Positions 49,450 through 59,084 are shown, counted from the first letter of the stretch. The stretch: DNA of 64,000 bases from Anaerolineales bacterium UBA2395 (GCA_002343775.1 DDSH01000019.1:21566-85565); one strand, 5' to 3'. Translations and numbers: made by a program. Notes: generated from the letters alone by a model not told the origin.

Positions 49450-49569
49450 AATCCCTCAAAATTTTTGTTACATAACTGCTCTTGTGCGACGGTATTAGAC
49501 AATAAACTGTTTTATTTCGTATGATAATTGATTATTAGTATGACTAAAAGTTGTCGCACAAAATTACAA

Positions 49570-49598
49570 TTGACAAATCCCATACCCTAGTCTATCAT
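49570..49598 (+). promoter_or_regulatory. Promoter of the helicase/methyltransferase operon
   Basis: TTGACA at 49570-49575, a 17-nt spacer and TATCAT at 49593-49598 lie in an AT-rich gap. Confidence 0.75.
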
Positions 49599-49676
49599 CT
49601 ATAAATTATTGCCTCACAGAGAGGGTCGCTGCGCAAAATAGCGCAACGGATGGGGACGGCATGTGACAATCACCCA

Positions 49677-49706
49677 CCGCCTGCGCAGGTCATTTTGCGC
49701 GGGCGG
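49677..49706 (+). other. Stable leader hairpin before the helicase gene
   Basis: CCGCC-T-GCGC pairs with GCGC-G-GGCGG around a 10-nt loop, followed by TCTTGTCTT. It sits in the 5' leader between the promoter at 49570 and the GTG at 49743, where it could attenuate expression. A smaller hairpin TGCG/CGCA is at about 49630-49645. Confidence 0.5.
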
Positions 49707-49742
49707 TCTTGTCTTATTCTGGCTGTAGCAAAGGACACTATT

Positions 49743-52700
49743 GTGACTACTAGCACTTTATCGTCTGGAATTCGTGACAACCACACACATGGCAGGGTGG
49801 GCGATTTTTTGCGCGACAAAATTGAATCTGGTTCAAAACTCTCCGTTGTTTCGGCATACTTTACCATTTATGCATATGAATCGCTAAAGAATGAACTCGA
49901 TGGGATCAACAGTCTGTGGTTTCTTTTCGGTGAACCGCGTTTTGTGCAATCGCTAGACCCAGGCAAAGTGGACAAGAAGTCGTATAACATTGAAGATGAC
50001 GGACTAAAGCTTGCAAACCGGCTTGAACAGCGCCGTGTGGCAAAGGAATGTGCGGAATGGATCCTGAACAAGGTGGAGATCAGGTCCATTAAGCAAGCAA
50101 ATCTTCTGCATGGAAAAATGTATCATATTGCCAAGGACGGGCGCGAAGAAGCGATTTTGGGCAGTTCCAACTTCACGGTTAATGGACTGGGGCTTTCTGA
50201 AACAGGCAGTAACATTGAACTGAACCTGATCGTGGATAGCAATCGCGATCGTGCAGACTTGAAAAACTGGTTTGATACTCTTTGGAACAATGATGACCTG
50301 GTAAAGGATGTGAAAGCAGATGTACTTGCATACCTGGAGCAGCTTTATCAGGATAATGCGCCAGACTTCATCTACTTCAAGACGCTGTACGAAATCTTCA
50401 AGGAATACCTCAGCCAACAGGATCAAGGCGGATTGGCTGATATCCAGAAGCAGGTAGTCGATACGCAGATATGGCAAGCACTGTTCGAGTTTCAAAAAGA
50501 TGGAGTAAAAGGCGCAATCAATAAGATACAAAACCACAACGGATGCATTCTTGCAGACAGTGTTGGTTTGGGTAAAACCTATGAAGCACTTGCGATCATC
50601 AAATATTTTGAACTGAAAAACCAGCGGGTGTTAGTCTTGTGCCCCAAAAAATTGCGTGAGAACTGGACAGTGTACCAGGCTCATAACGCCAGTGAACTCA
50701 ATCCTTTTGTGAAAGACCGTTTTGCCTACACAGTTCTTTCACACACCGACCTCAGCCGCGAGGGAGGATACTCTGGTGACATTGACCTAGCCAACGTGAG
50801 CTGGGGAAACTTTGACCTAGTTGTGATCGACGAGAGTCATAATTTCCGCAACAATACTCTTGGGAAGAAAGACGAAGATGGAAATATTATCCGTCGCAGC
50901 CGTTATACGCGTTTGATGGAAGATATTATCCAAAAGGGTGTGAAAACCAAGGTGCTAATGCTCTCCGCCACACCGGTGAATAACAACCTGAAAGACTTGC
51001 GCAATCAGATCTATTTCATCACCGAAAATAAAGACGACGCCTTGCAGCCCTCACTGGGAATTGAAAGCGTGCAGGAAACTCTGCGCGTTGGTCAGTTGAC
51101 CTTTAATGACTGGGCAAAAAAGAACACAGAGCGCAATACAGCAGAACTACTAGACAAACTGAGTTCTGCGTTCTTCAAGTTATTGGATGGATTAACGATT
51201 GCCCGCTCGCGCAAGCATGTGCAGAAGTATTACAAGGATACGGTTGCCCTGCTGGGTGGATTCCCCGAGCGTGCCAAACCGGTCTCGGTTCACCCCGAGA
51301 TCGATACACGTGGTGAATTCATGCCGTATGACCAATTGAACGATGAGATCATGCGGTATCAGCTTGCTTTGTTCAAGCCATCCACATATCTGTATGATGA
51401 ATACAAAGGGAATTATTCAGGCAGAGCAGCCGTGGCTGGATTTACTCAGGAGAACCGCGAAAAATTCCTGATCGGAATGATGAAGGTCAACTTCCTAAAA
51501 CGGTTGGAAAGCTCGATCCATTCCTTTGAGCTGACACTCTCCCGAACCATCAACAAGATCGACCTGTTGATCGAGAAGATCGAGAAATTCAAGAAAGTAC
51601 AAAAAGATAATCCCGAGATCGATTGGGATGATCTTCAGGTTTCCGATGCAGATGATGACGAATTGCAAGAAGCTCTTGATCTTCAAGAGTTCCAAGTGAG
51701 CAAGGCGGGAATCAAACTTGCGCATCTCAAAGTTGATGAGTGGCTTAAGTACCTTCGTGACGACAAGAAACAACTTGGCAAGTTGCATGACCAGGCAAAA
51801 GCGATCACTCGCGAACGGGACGCCAAGCTCGAAGAACTGAAAAAACTGATCGTGGAGAAAGTGACCCATCCCACCGAAACAAAGCGTGGAACACTCAACC
51901 GCAAGGTGTTGGTCTTTACTGCGTTTGCCGATACGGCTGCGTATCTCTATGATTCATTGGTGCAATGGGCACGGGATGACTTGAACATTCATGTGGCAAT
52001 GGTTTCAGGTGGATCGAGCGAAAACAAGACCACATTCGGCAGGAATGAGTTCAACCAGATCCTGACCAACTTCTCGCCGTATTCGAAGAAGCGCGAGAAG
52101 ATGCAGAATATGCCGCAGGAAGGCGAGATCGACCTGCTGATCGCCACGGACTGTATCTCGGAAGGGCAAAACTTGCAGGATTGCGACACACTGGTGAACT
52201 ATGACATTCACTGGAACCCGGTGCGGGTAATTCAACGTTTTGGGCGCATTGACCGTATTGGCAGCGTCAACCATACGGTGCAGTTGATCAACTTTTGGCC
52301 CACACAAGACCTGGATAAATACATCGCGCTCAAGACCCGTGTTGAAGCACGTATGGCACTGGTGGATATTGCTGCGACTCAGGAAGATAACCTGCTCAAT
52401 ACAGAAGAACTTGAAGAACTGATCACGGATGAATTGAAATACCGTGACCGCCAGTTGAAACGATTAAAAGAAGAAGTGCTGGATCTGGAAGAGTTCAATG
52501 AATCCGCCACGTTGACAGATTTCACGCTGGACGATTTCAGGGCAGAGCTGCTGCGCTACATTGAGGCGAACCGTGAAAGGCTGGAAGAAGCGCCTGATGG
52601 ATTGTATGCCGTCGTCCCAGCACAAACGGAGCGGAATGTGCGCACAGGTGTGGTCTACTGTCTGAGACAAAAGAGGAATGCAGCCAGTTCAGAGGTCAAC

Positions 52701-53045
52701 CCGTTGCAGCCGTATTACCTGGTGTATATACAAAATGAAGGTGTGGTGCGCTTTGGTTTCACCCATCCCAAACAGATATTGACCATCTTTCGTGAATTGT
52801 GTTCAGGGAACTTTTCACCATTCGAGGACTTGTGCCGTGAGTTCGACCGCGAGACGCAGAACGGCAGGAATATGAAGACCTATAACGACCTGCTGGATAA
52901 GACCATCCGCTCGATCGAGAACTCATTTAAGAAGCGTGTGACCAGCAACCTGCAAAGTGGACGCAGTGCAGTCATCCCGCAGTTGGATGCGCAAGTGACC
53001 GACAAAACCGATTTCGAACTGGTGACCTGGTTGGTGATCAAGTAA
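49743..53045 (+). CDS. SNF2-type helicase with N-terminal phospholipase-D-like domain
   Basis: 1100-residue protein. An N-terminal PLD-like domain (about 15-170) includes the HKD-type LLHGKMYHIAKDGREEAILG. The SF2 helicase core has motif I ADSVGLGKTYEAL (from 271), motif II DESH (363-366), SATP motif and motif VI QRFGRIDRIG (831-840), with a long coiled-coil insertion around 620-710. Such proteins act as nucleic-acid translocase-nucleases in DISARM-like and restriction systems. GTG 49743 is chosen because AAAGGA is 7 nt upstream and the conserved sequence starts there; the longer frame from 49650 reads through the leader hairpin. The methyltransferase gene begins 19 nt after its stop. Confidence 0.88.
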   Translation: MTTSTLSSGIRDNHTHGRVGDFLRDKIESGSKLSVVSAYFTIYAYESLKNELDGINSLWFLFGEPRFVQSLDPGKVDKKSYNIEDDGLKLANRLEQRRVAKECAEWILNKVEIRSIKQANLLHGKMYHIAKDGREEAILGSSNFTVNGLGLSETGSNIELNLIVDSNRDRADLKNWFDTLWNNDDLVKDVKADVLAYLEQLYQDNAPDFIYFKTLYEIFKEYLSQQDQGGLADIQKQVVDTQIWQALFEFQKDGVKGAINKIQNHNGCILADSVGLGKTYEALAIIKYFELKNQRVLVLCPKKLRENWTVYQAHNASELNPFVKDRFAYTVLSHTDLSREGGYSGDIDLANVSWGNFDLVVIDESHNFRNNTLGKKDEDGNIIRRSRYTRLMEDIIQKGVKTKVLMLSATPVNNNLKDLRNQIYFITENKDDALQPSLGIESVQETLRVGQLTFNDWAKKNTERNTAELLDKLSSAFFKLLDGLTIARSRKHVQKYYKDTVALLGGFPERAKPVSVHPEIDTRGEFMPYDQLNDEIMRYQLALFKPSTYLYDEYKGNYSGRAAVAGFTQENREKFLIGMMKVNFLKRLESSIHSFELTLSRTINKIDLLIEKIEKFKKVQKDNPEIDWDDLQVSDADDDELQEALDLQEFQVSKAGIKLAHLKVDEWLKYLRDDKKQLGKLHDQAKAITRERDAKLEELKKLIVEKVTHPTETKRGTLNRKVLVFTAFADTAAYLYDSLVQWARDDLNIHVAMVSGGSSENKTTFGRNEFNQILTNFSPYSKKREKMQNMPQEGEIDLLIATDCISEGQNLQDCDTLVNYDIHWNPVRVIQRFGRIDRIGSVNHTVQLINFWPTQDLDKYIALKTRVEARMALVDIAATQEDNLLNTEELEELITDELKYRDRQLKRLKEEVLDLEEFNESATLTDFTLDDFRAELLRYIEANRERLEEAPDGLYAVVPAQTERNVRTGVVYCLRQKRNAASSEVNPLQPYYLVYIQNEGVVRFGFTHPKQILTIFRELCSGNFSPFEDLCREFDRETQNGRNMKTYNDLLDKTIRSIENSFKKRVTSNLQSGRSAVIPQLDAQVTDKTDFELVTWLVIK

Positions 53046-53064
53046 GCATTAGAGGAATAAAACA

Positions 53065-56000
53065 ATGCCAGACAACAAAGACCTTAAACAAGCCATTCAG
53101 AACGCACTCGGCGCTTTTGAAAACCAGCCGCTGGCAGATGCCACGCTGGGACTATTGAAGACACTGGGATACCACAGCGAGCGCCGGCTGGTGCTCAAGC
53201 CCAATAGCGCCGACCAGTTTCGGATGGAGTTCGATGCGGAGCGTCAACTTAATGAAGAAACGGCTTTGGTATCTGCATGGAAGTCAGTGGATGTCCTCTT
53301 CCAGATCACGGATTCGGAAGTGCAGCAGGCGTTGAAAAATACGCAAGACATGTTCGCCTCGAAAGAAGTGAACGGGGCAGACATCCGCTCGTATTTGTTC
53401 TTTGCGGTGGAGCTGAAAGGCGAGAAGTACACCCGTACCCAACTGGCGGGGATTACACGCGAGATCAACAAGCTCTTTCCTATGCCGGTGATGGTGATCT
53501 TCCGCTACAACCATGTGGTGAGTTTGGGCATTATCACGCGGCGCATCAACAAGCATGATGGCAACAAGGATGTGCTCGAGAAAGTAACGCTGATCAAGGA
53601 CATCCGCTTTTCAGGCAATCGCGCCCAGATCGAAATCATGCATGACCTTGCCATTTCGCAGTTGGTGGAAAAACACGACCTTGCCAACTTTGTGGACTTG
53701 CAAAAGGCATGGGAAAAGACGCTCGATACCAACGAGCTGAACAAGAAGTTCTACAAGGAGATTGCCAACTGGTATTTCTGGGCGGTGAAGACGGTCAAGT
53801 TCCCGAAAGATGCGGAAAAGGACGAAGAGACCCGCAACGCTACCAGCGTCATCCGCCTGATCACGCGCCTGATCTTCGTGTGGTTCATCAAAGAAAAGGG
53901 ATTGGTGCCCGAAGAACTATTCGACAAGCGTTGGCTGGATGCCGTGTTGAAATACGAAGACCCCAAGAAAAGCACCTACTACAAAGCCATTTTGCAAAAC
54001 CTGTTCTTCGCCACGCTCAACACTGAGATGGGCGAAGGACGCATATTCCGGCGCAAGAACACTGGCGGACTCGACCCGGATTATTTGATGTCTAACTATT
54101 ACCGCTACAAACAATATCTCAAAAACCCCGAGAAGGTTTTGGAATTGTTCGCGGGCATTCCATTCTTGAACGGTGGTTTGTTCGAGTGCCTGGATAAGGA
54201 AGTGGAAAAAGGGACGGTGATCCGCATAGACGGTTTTTCAGAACGCGAAGACAACCCGCTGAGCGTGCCCGATGATCTGTTCCTACTCGAAAAGGAAAAA
54301 GAACTCGACTTGAACGAGATCTACGGCACAAAAAACAAGAAATACAAGGTTCGCGGCATTCTGCACATTCTCAACAGCTACAAGTTCACCATTGAAGAGA
54401 ACACGCCCATCGAAGAGGAAATTGCGCTTGACCCTGAATTGCTGGGCAAAGTCTTTGAGAACCTTCTGGCAGCCTACAACCCCGAAACCGGCACCACCGC
54501 CCGCAAGCAAACGGGTTCGTTCTATACCCCGCGCGAGATCGTCAACTACATGGTAGACGAGGCGTTGGTGGCGTATCTGAGTTCAGAACTCGGAAAGCAA
54601 AATGCAGAATTTGAAGACCGCCTGCGCGATCTGCTTTCCTACAATGAGGCGCCGCACGCATTTAGCGAAGACGAAACCACACTCCTGATCGCTGCTATAG
54701 ATAAGGTTAAAGTGCTCGACCCCGCTGCGGGTTCAGGCGCTTTCCCTATGGGCGTGCTGCACAAACTGGTCTTTATGCTCAACAAGCTCGACCCCAAGAA
54801 CGAACGCTGGAAGCAGAAGCAAATCGCCAAAGCGCTGGAAATGGATAGCTCGCAGTCGCGTGAGGCGTCGATTGCATCCATCGAACAGGTCTTTGCCGAA
54901 AACCATGATGACTACGGGCGAAAACTGTACCTGATCGAGAACTGCATTTACGGCGTGGATATTCAACCCATTGCGGTGCAGATCGCCAAACTGCGTTTCT
55001 TCATTTCACTGGTAGTCGACCAAAAGACCAACGCCAAACTGCCAAACCTTGGCATTTTGCCCCTGCCCAACCTTGAAACGAAGTTTGTTGCCGCCAACAC
55101 CTTGATCGGGATTCAACGCCCCGATGCAAAGCCTGTGGATGAAGCCCCCGCTTCGCTCTCCCCCGAAGTGGAAGAGGCTTGTGACATGCTGGTGCGAAAG
55201 CTGGAGCAGTATCTCAAATCCCGCAACCCCGACCTACGCGCCAAATACACCGTGGAAGCCCAGGAATATGCCGACACGATCAATGCCAATATGGGCGCGG
55301 ATTTTACACCCCTGAACACAAACTGGCTTTTCACCACCGCCACCGATACCAAAACCTTGAAAGCTCTCTTGCCCAAGAAGCCCGAAACCAAAGCCAGCGT
55401 ATTGGTTCTGCGTAATCAGGAGATCGATCAAAAGGAGAAAGAACTGGAACGTGTGCGACGCGAACACTTCTCCGCCCGCACACCTACAACAAAACGCAAA
55501 TACCGCGACCTAGATAAAAAGCTGCGAGCCGAGATATCAGAACTTCTCAAAAAAGACGGCTGGGGCAGCGAAAGCGCCCAACAACTGGCAAGCTGGGACC
55601 CCTACAACCAAAACGCCCATGCCGATTTCTTCGATCCAGAATGGATGTTTGGAATCGAAGGCGGCTTTGATGTGGTGATTGGGAATCCACCATATATCCA
55701 ACTGCAAAAAGACGGTGGACATTATGGCAAGATATTTGACAAAGCAGGCTACAATACTTTTGAACTCACAGGCGATATTTACTCTTTGTTTTACGAACGT
55801 GGCTGGCAAATACTGAAACATAAAGGTGTATTATGTTTTATTACTTCCAATAAATGGATGCGAGCTGGTTATGGCGAAAGCACACGCAAGTTTTTTGCGG
55901 AAAACACCAATCCCATTTTATTAATTGACTTTGCAGGACAAAAAATATTTGAAGCTGCGACTGTTGACGTAAACATTTTGATGTTTAGCAAGGATAAAAA

Positions 56001-56970
56001 CCAACAAAAAACTTTGGCTTGCACTATAAAAGAAAATGTGTTAAATAATTTGAGCGTTTTTGTTAAACAATCAGGAAATACATGCTCATTTACTAACACC
56101 AGTAGTTGGACAATTCTTTCAGATATTGAACAACGGATAAAAGAAAAAATTGAGCGAATTGGAACGCCATTAAAAGATTGGGATGTACAAATAAACTACG
56201 GCATTAAAACAGGCTTTAATGATGCTTTTATTATTGACGGCACAAAGCGAAAAGAACTGATTGCCCAAGACCCCAAAAGCGACGAAATAATACGACCTAT
56301 TTTGCGTGGCAGAGACATAAAAAGATATGGTTATGACTTTGCCGACTTATGGCTTATAAACACTCATAATGGCATTAAAGAAAAAGGCATAAAACCTGTA
56401 AATATCACGGATTATCCTGCAATTAAAAAGCATTTGGATAAATTTTGGGACAAAATAGCACCAAGGGCTGATCAAGGTGATACGCCATACAATTTACGAA
56501 ATTGTGCTTATACGGACGATTTTTCTAAACAGAAAATATTATGGGCAGAAACTATGCGGATAAGAAAAGAGAATGTCGAACGCTTTCCTCGGTTTTCCTA
56601 CACAACCAAACCATTTTATGCTGATAAAACTTGTTTTATCGCAGTCGGTAAAGATTTGAAGTACATACTAGCCTTCTTGAACTCCACAATTGGACGCTAT
56701 CAATTCAGCCAAACAGTTTCCATGATGGACAATGGGGGCTATCTTATGCAGAAAATTTATGTTGAACAAATCAAAATCTATGAATTAGATGAAAAAATAA
56801 AAATTCAACTTGTGAAATTAGTTGATTCTTTACTTGAAATCGCCAATGACAAATTAGCCGAAGACCTTGAAAATCAAATTGATATAGTCATTTTTAAAGC
56901 ATTCGGGATAGAAACCCATGAGCAAAAGTATTTGAAAGAGATACTGTCTAAGCCACTGGAAAGAGGATAA
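53065..56970 (+). CDS. Eco57I-type (type IIG-like) DNA methyltransferase with swappable specificity domain
   Basis: 1301-residue protein. N-terminal region (about 1-450) of the kind linked to Eco57I/PglX-like enzymes; methyltransferase motif I DPAAGSGAF (from Asp552); FYTPREIVNYMV; catalytic NPPY (874-877); then a TaqI-like target-recognition domain (about 997-1301). It methylates adenine at a site set by the C-terminal domain. Composition turns sharply AT-rich from about 55,680, just at NPPY. A PD-(D/E)XK motif is not obvious, so cleavage may depend on the PLD-helicase. The C-terminal 305 residues lie in a predicted invertible segment. Confidence 0.9.
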   Translation: MPDNKDLKQAIQNALGAFENQPLADATLGLLKTLGYHSERRLVLKPNSADQFRMEFDAERQLNEETALVSAWKSVDVLFQITDSEVQQALKNTQDMFASKEVNGADIRSYLFFAVELKGEKYTRTQLAGITREINKLFPMPVMVIFRYNHVVSLGIITRRINKHDGNKDVLEKVTLIKDIRFSGNRAQIEIMHDLAISQLVEKHDLANFVDLQKAWEKTLDTNELNKKFYKEIANWYFWAVKTVKFPKDAEKDEETRNATSVIRLITRLIFVWFIKEKGLVPEELFDKRWLDAVLKYEDPKKSTYYKAILQNLFFATLNTEMGEGRIFRRKNTGGLDPDYLMSNYYRYKQYLKNPEKVLELFAGIPFLNGGLFECLDKEVEKGTVIRIDGFSEREDNPLSVPDDLFLLEKEKELDLNEIYGTKNKKYKVRGILHILNSYKFTIEENTPIEEEIALDPELLGKVFENLLAAYNPETGTTARKQTGSFYTPREIVNYMVDEALVAYLSSELGKQNAEFEDRLRDLLSYNEAPHAFSEDETTLLIAAIDKVKVLDPAAGSGAFPMGVLHKLVFMLNKLDPKNERWKQKQIAKALEMDSSQSREASIASIEQVFAENHDDYGRKLYLIENCIYGVDIQPIAVQIAKLRFFISLVVDQKTNAKLPNLGILPLPNLETKFVAANTLIGIQRPDAKPVDEAPASLSPEVEEACDMLVRKLEQYLKSRNPDLRAKYTVEAQEYADTINANMGADFTPLNTNWLFTTATDTKTLKALLPKKPETKASVLVLRNQEIDQKEKELERVRREHFSARTPTTKRKYRDLDKKLRAEISELLKKDGWGSESAQQLASWDPYNQNAHADFFDPEWMFGIEGGFDVVIGNPPYIQLQKDGGHYGKIFDKAGYNTFELTGDIYSLFYERGWQILKHKGVLCFITSNKWMRAGYGESTRKFFAENTNPILLIDFAGQKIFEAATVDVNILMFSKDKNQQKTLACTIKENVLNNLSVFVKQSGNTCSFTNTSSWTILSDIEQRIKEKIERIGTPLKDWDVQINYGIKTGFNDAFIIDGTKRKELIAQDPKSDEIIRPILRGRDIKRYGYDFADLWLINTHNGIKEKGIKPVNITDYPAIKKHLDKFWDKIAPRADQGDTPYNLRNCAYTDDFSKQKILWAETMRIRKENVERFPRFSYTTKPFYADKTCFIAVGKDLKYILAFLNSTIGRYQFSQTVSMMDNGGYLMQKIYVEQIKIYELDEKIKIQLVKLVDSLLEIANDKLAEDLENQIDIVIFKAFGIETHEQKYLKEILSKPLERG

Positions 56971-57900
56971 TACTGTTGGTAATCATATCGACTCCGAGTA
57001 TTTTTCGATAAATTTTATTTCTTCGTCAGTTAAATTTAGTTCTTGATAAATTGACATATTAAGTTCTGTCAGTTGTTCTGTATAATCTTCGTTTTTAGAT
57101 TGTTTTAGTATGATTGAATTGACGATAGTATCATAATACACATAACGATCAATAGATATTACAGGCACATATAGTTGCTCGATTGTAAATTTTTTCCATC
57201 TTACAGTTCCAACGCCTGTGGTTGTTCCGATCTTAGAAAAAAAGTACTCTGATACTTTTGAATTAAGAAATCCGAGCAGGTAAAGAAGCGATTTTCCAGT
57301 CATCAAAAACGTTGTTGCTTCTGTAAAGAACTCACCTTTTAAATCAATGCAAAATTTCGTTCTATCAGAAATCTCTCCCCAAACAATTTTCTGTTTAGAA
57401 AAATCGTCCCAATAACTTATACTATCTTGTGTTTCAAACCATTTGTTCGTGGTCTTTTTTCGGGCTTTTATAGTTTCGTCATTTACTTTATATTCTTTTC
57501 CTGTCTGTTCTAATCGTTTTATTCCAAAAGAAAGTAAATGCTTTTTTATAGCGGGATATTTTTCAATATCGATTTTTAAACTTGGGAACGTAGCAATCAA
57601 ATACAGATCCGCGAACTCGTAGCCATAACGCTTAATATCACGTCCCCTTAAAATAGGTCGTATTATCTCGGCAGATTTTGGATCTTCCTTTATTAATCTA
57701 TCTTTTGTGGTGCCGTCTATGATAAATGCTTCGTTGTAACCTGTTAGAATCCCTCGATAAATATTGATATCCCAATCTTTGAGCGGTGTGCCAACGGCTT
57801 CAATTTTCTTTTTAATGCTTTGCTCAATCGGGCTAAGAATAGTCCAGCTTTCTTTAGTGGGAAAATTACATTCTACGCCTTGTTGCCTAACAAAAACGCT
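56053..57900. repeat. Predicted invertible DNA segment (specificity-domain inverton)
   Basis: Two homologous tails face each other. Exact inverted pairs: AGCGTTTTTGTTA at 56053-56065 and 57888-57900; AAAGATTGGGAT at 56173-56184 and 57769-57780; ATAATACGACCTATTTT at 56287-56303 and 57650-57666. Every pair, and the two stop codons (56970, 56983), sum to 113953, so the arms align without any indel. Homology stops abruptly outside the outermost pair, which fits it as the crossover boundary. An invertase gene lies 98 nt beyond. Confidence 0.82.
56983..57900 (-). pseudogene. Silent alternative target-recognition domain of the methyltransferase
   Basis: Open minus-strand frame of 305 codons plus stop, homologous to the active C-terminus. 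SWTILSPIEQSIKKKIEAVG parallels SWTILSDIEQRIKEKIERIG; GTPLKDWD, GYNEAFIIDG and EIIRPILRGRDIKRYGYEFADL parallel the active copy; the last third diverges strongly, as expected for a DNA-contact region. No start codon, promoter or methyltransferase core precedes it: a stop codon lies about 50 nt upstream. It is a storage cassette rather than a dead gene, since inversion would join it in frame at the shared SVFV. Confidence 0.85.
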
Positions 57901-57998
57901 GGAATTCCTGCCACAAAAAATAGATAGGTTTTCTCTATGCAGTTTTGGATAAAATTAAACAGTTTCATGCACCATTAATTTTATCTCAAGGAGAAAAA

Positions 57999-58604
57999 AT
58001 GATTTACGGTTACATTCGGGTAAGCACCGACAAGCAAACAGTAGAAAATCAACGCTACGAAATAAACCAATATTGCAACAATAATGTTTGGGTAGTGGAC
58101 AAATGGATTGAAGAAACTATTTCAGGTGCCAAAAACCTACAAGACCGCAAACTTGGTAAACTGCTCAAAAAAATGCGCAAAGGCGATATTCTCATTTGTT
58201 CCGAACTCTCGCGCCTCGGCAGAAATCTGTTGATGATTATGGGTATACTCAATGAATGTATGAACCGTGATATTCAGGTTTGGACAATTAAAGACAATTA
58301 CCGCTTAGGCAGTGATATCAATTCAAAAGTTTTAGCTTTTGCTTTTGGTCTTTCAGCCGAAATAGAACGTAACTTAATTTCACAACGCACCAAAGAAGCC
58401 CTAGCCCGAAAAAAAGCAGAAGGCGTAATTCTTGGTCGTCCCAAAGGCAGGAAATCTTCCAAAACTAAACTTACAGGACAGGAAAAAAAGATACAGGAAT
58501 TGTTAGACAAAAAAGTTTCTTATTCTGCCATTGGTAGGATATTAGGCGTTCACAGACTAACTGTTTCAAGTTTCGTAAAACAAAGATTAAAATTAATCAT
58601 ATAG
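57999..58604 (+). CDS. Mpi-like serine DNA invertase
   Basis: 201-residue small serine recombinase. Catalytic Ser9 in YIRVSTDKQTVENQR, LSRLGRNLLMI, SAEIERNLISQRTKEALARKKAEG with GRPKGRKSS, and a C-terminal HTH (SYSAIGRILGVHRLTVSSF). From memory it resembles the master invertase Mpi of Bacteroides more than proteobacterial Hin/Gin. AAGGAG is 6 nt before the ATG at 57999. Located outside the inverton, it should catalyse inversion of 56053-57900. AT-rich, unlike the flanking chromosome, which suggests transfer. Confidence 0.9.
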   Translation: MIYGYIRVSTDKQTVENQRYEINQYCNNNVWVVDKWIEETISGAKNLQDRKLGKLLKKMRKGDILICSELSRLGRNLLMIMGILNECMNRDIQVWTIKDNYRLGSDINSKVLAFAFGLSAEIERNLISQRTKEALARKKAEGVILGRPKGRKSSKTKLTGQEKKIQELLDKKVSYSAIGRILGVHRLTVSSFVKQRLKLII

Positions 58605-58621
58605 CATCTCAACCTCACCTC

Positions 58622-58837
58622 ATGGCACGAACGCGAACCAAAGTACAACCTGCGGGAGTGGTTCGCGAGACCAAAGGTGGCACCAACATTGACCTGCTGC
58701 GCTTCCCCCATGAAGCCAGCAAAATCCGCTGCGCCCAAAAAGCCTTTGCCGCCCTCGGCGTCGACTACCACATCGTCACCAACACCACCGCTGACTGGTG
58801 GAAGTCCGAGGTGGAGCAAGGCAATCTTGGGGTTTAA
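58622..58837 (+). pseudogene. C-terminal remnant of a type III restriction-type helicase subunit
   Basis: 71 codons with VVRETKGGTNIDLLRFPHEA followed by KIRCAQKAFAALGVDYHIVT. This matches the extreme C-terminus of type III Res-like/DEAD proteins, where RETKG is part of the nuclease domain. The helicase body is missing. Its GC-rich codon use is like the helicase gene and unlike the invertase just upstream, so the inverton module may have replaced the rest of it. Confidence 0.55.
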
Positions 58838-58846
58838 GAAATCATT

Positions 58847-58963
58847 ATGGACAGAATAGCCCCGACTGGTGTTTTTGATGCCTCATGGCTCATCACTCGC
58901 TTGGACCTGAAGCAATTAGGCATCCTCTTTGACAAACTTGCCATTATCGATCGTGAGAATTAG
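58847..58963 (+). CDS. Small hypothetical protein
   Basis: 38-codon frame from ATG 58847 (MDRIAPTGVFDASWLITRLD; ending LAIIDREN). No clear ribosome site and no recognised family. It may be real or another gene remnant following the truncated restriction gene. Confidence 0.25.
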   Translation: MDRIAPTGVFDASWLITRLDLKQLGILFDKLAIIDREN

Positions 58964-59084
58964 TTGAGAAAATATGAGTTTCGAAAAAAAGTGGCTCAAG
59001 TATCCGGGACACAACTTGGCAAGGAGTTGGAAGTCGAGTGGCTGGATCGATCAAGGATTCCTTGTTCCTATCCAGCCTTTATCT

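Noticed and set aside
49650..49742. Upstream start of the PLD-helicase at 49650
   Set aside because: The extra 31 residues would be translated from the leader hairpin; the GTG at 49743 has a proper ribosome site and matches the start of the conserved region.
57600..57953. Start of an independent minus-strand gene at 57600 (205 codons)
   Set aside because: Homology to the methyltransferase recognition domain continues upstream of that ATG to 57900, so it is an internal Met of the silent cassette.
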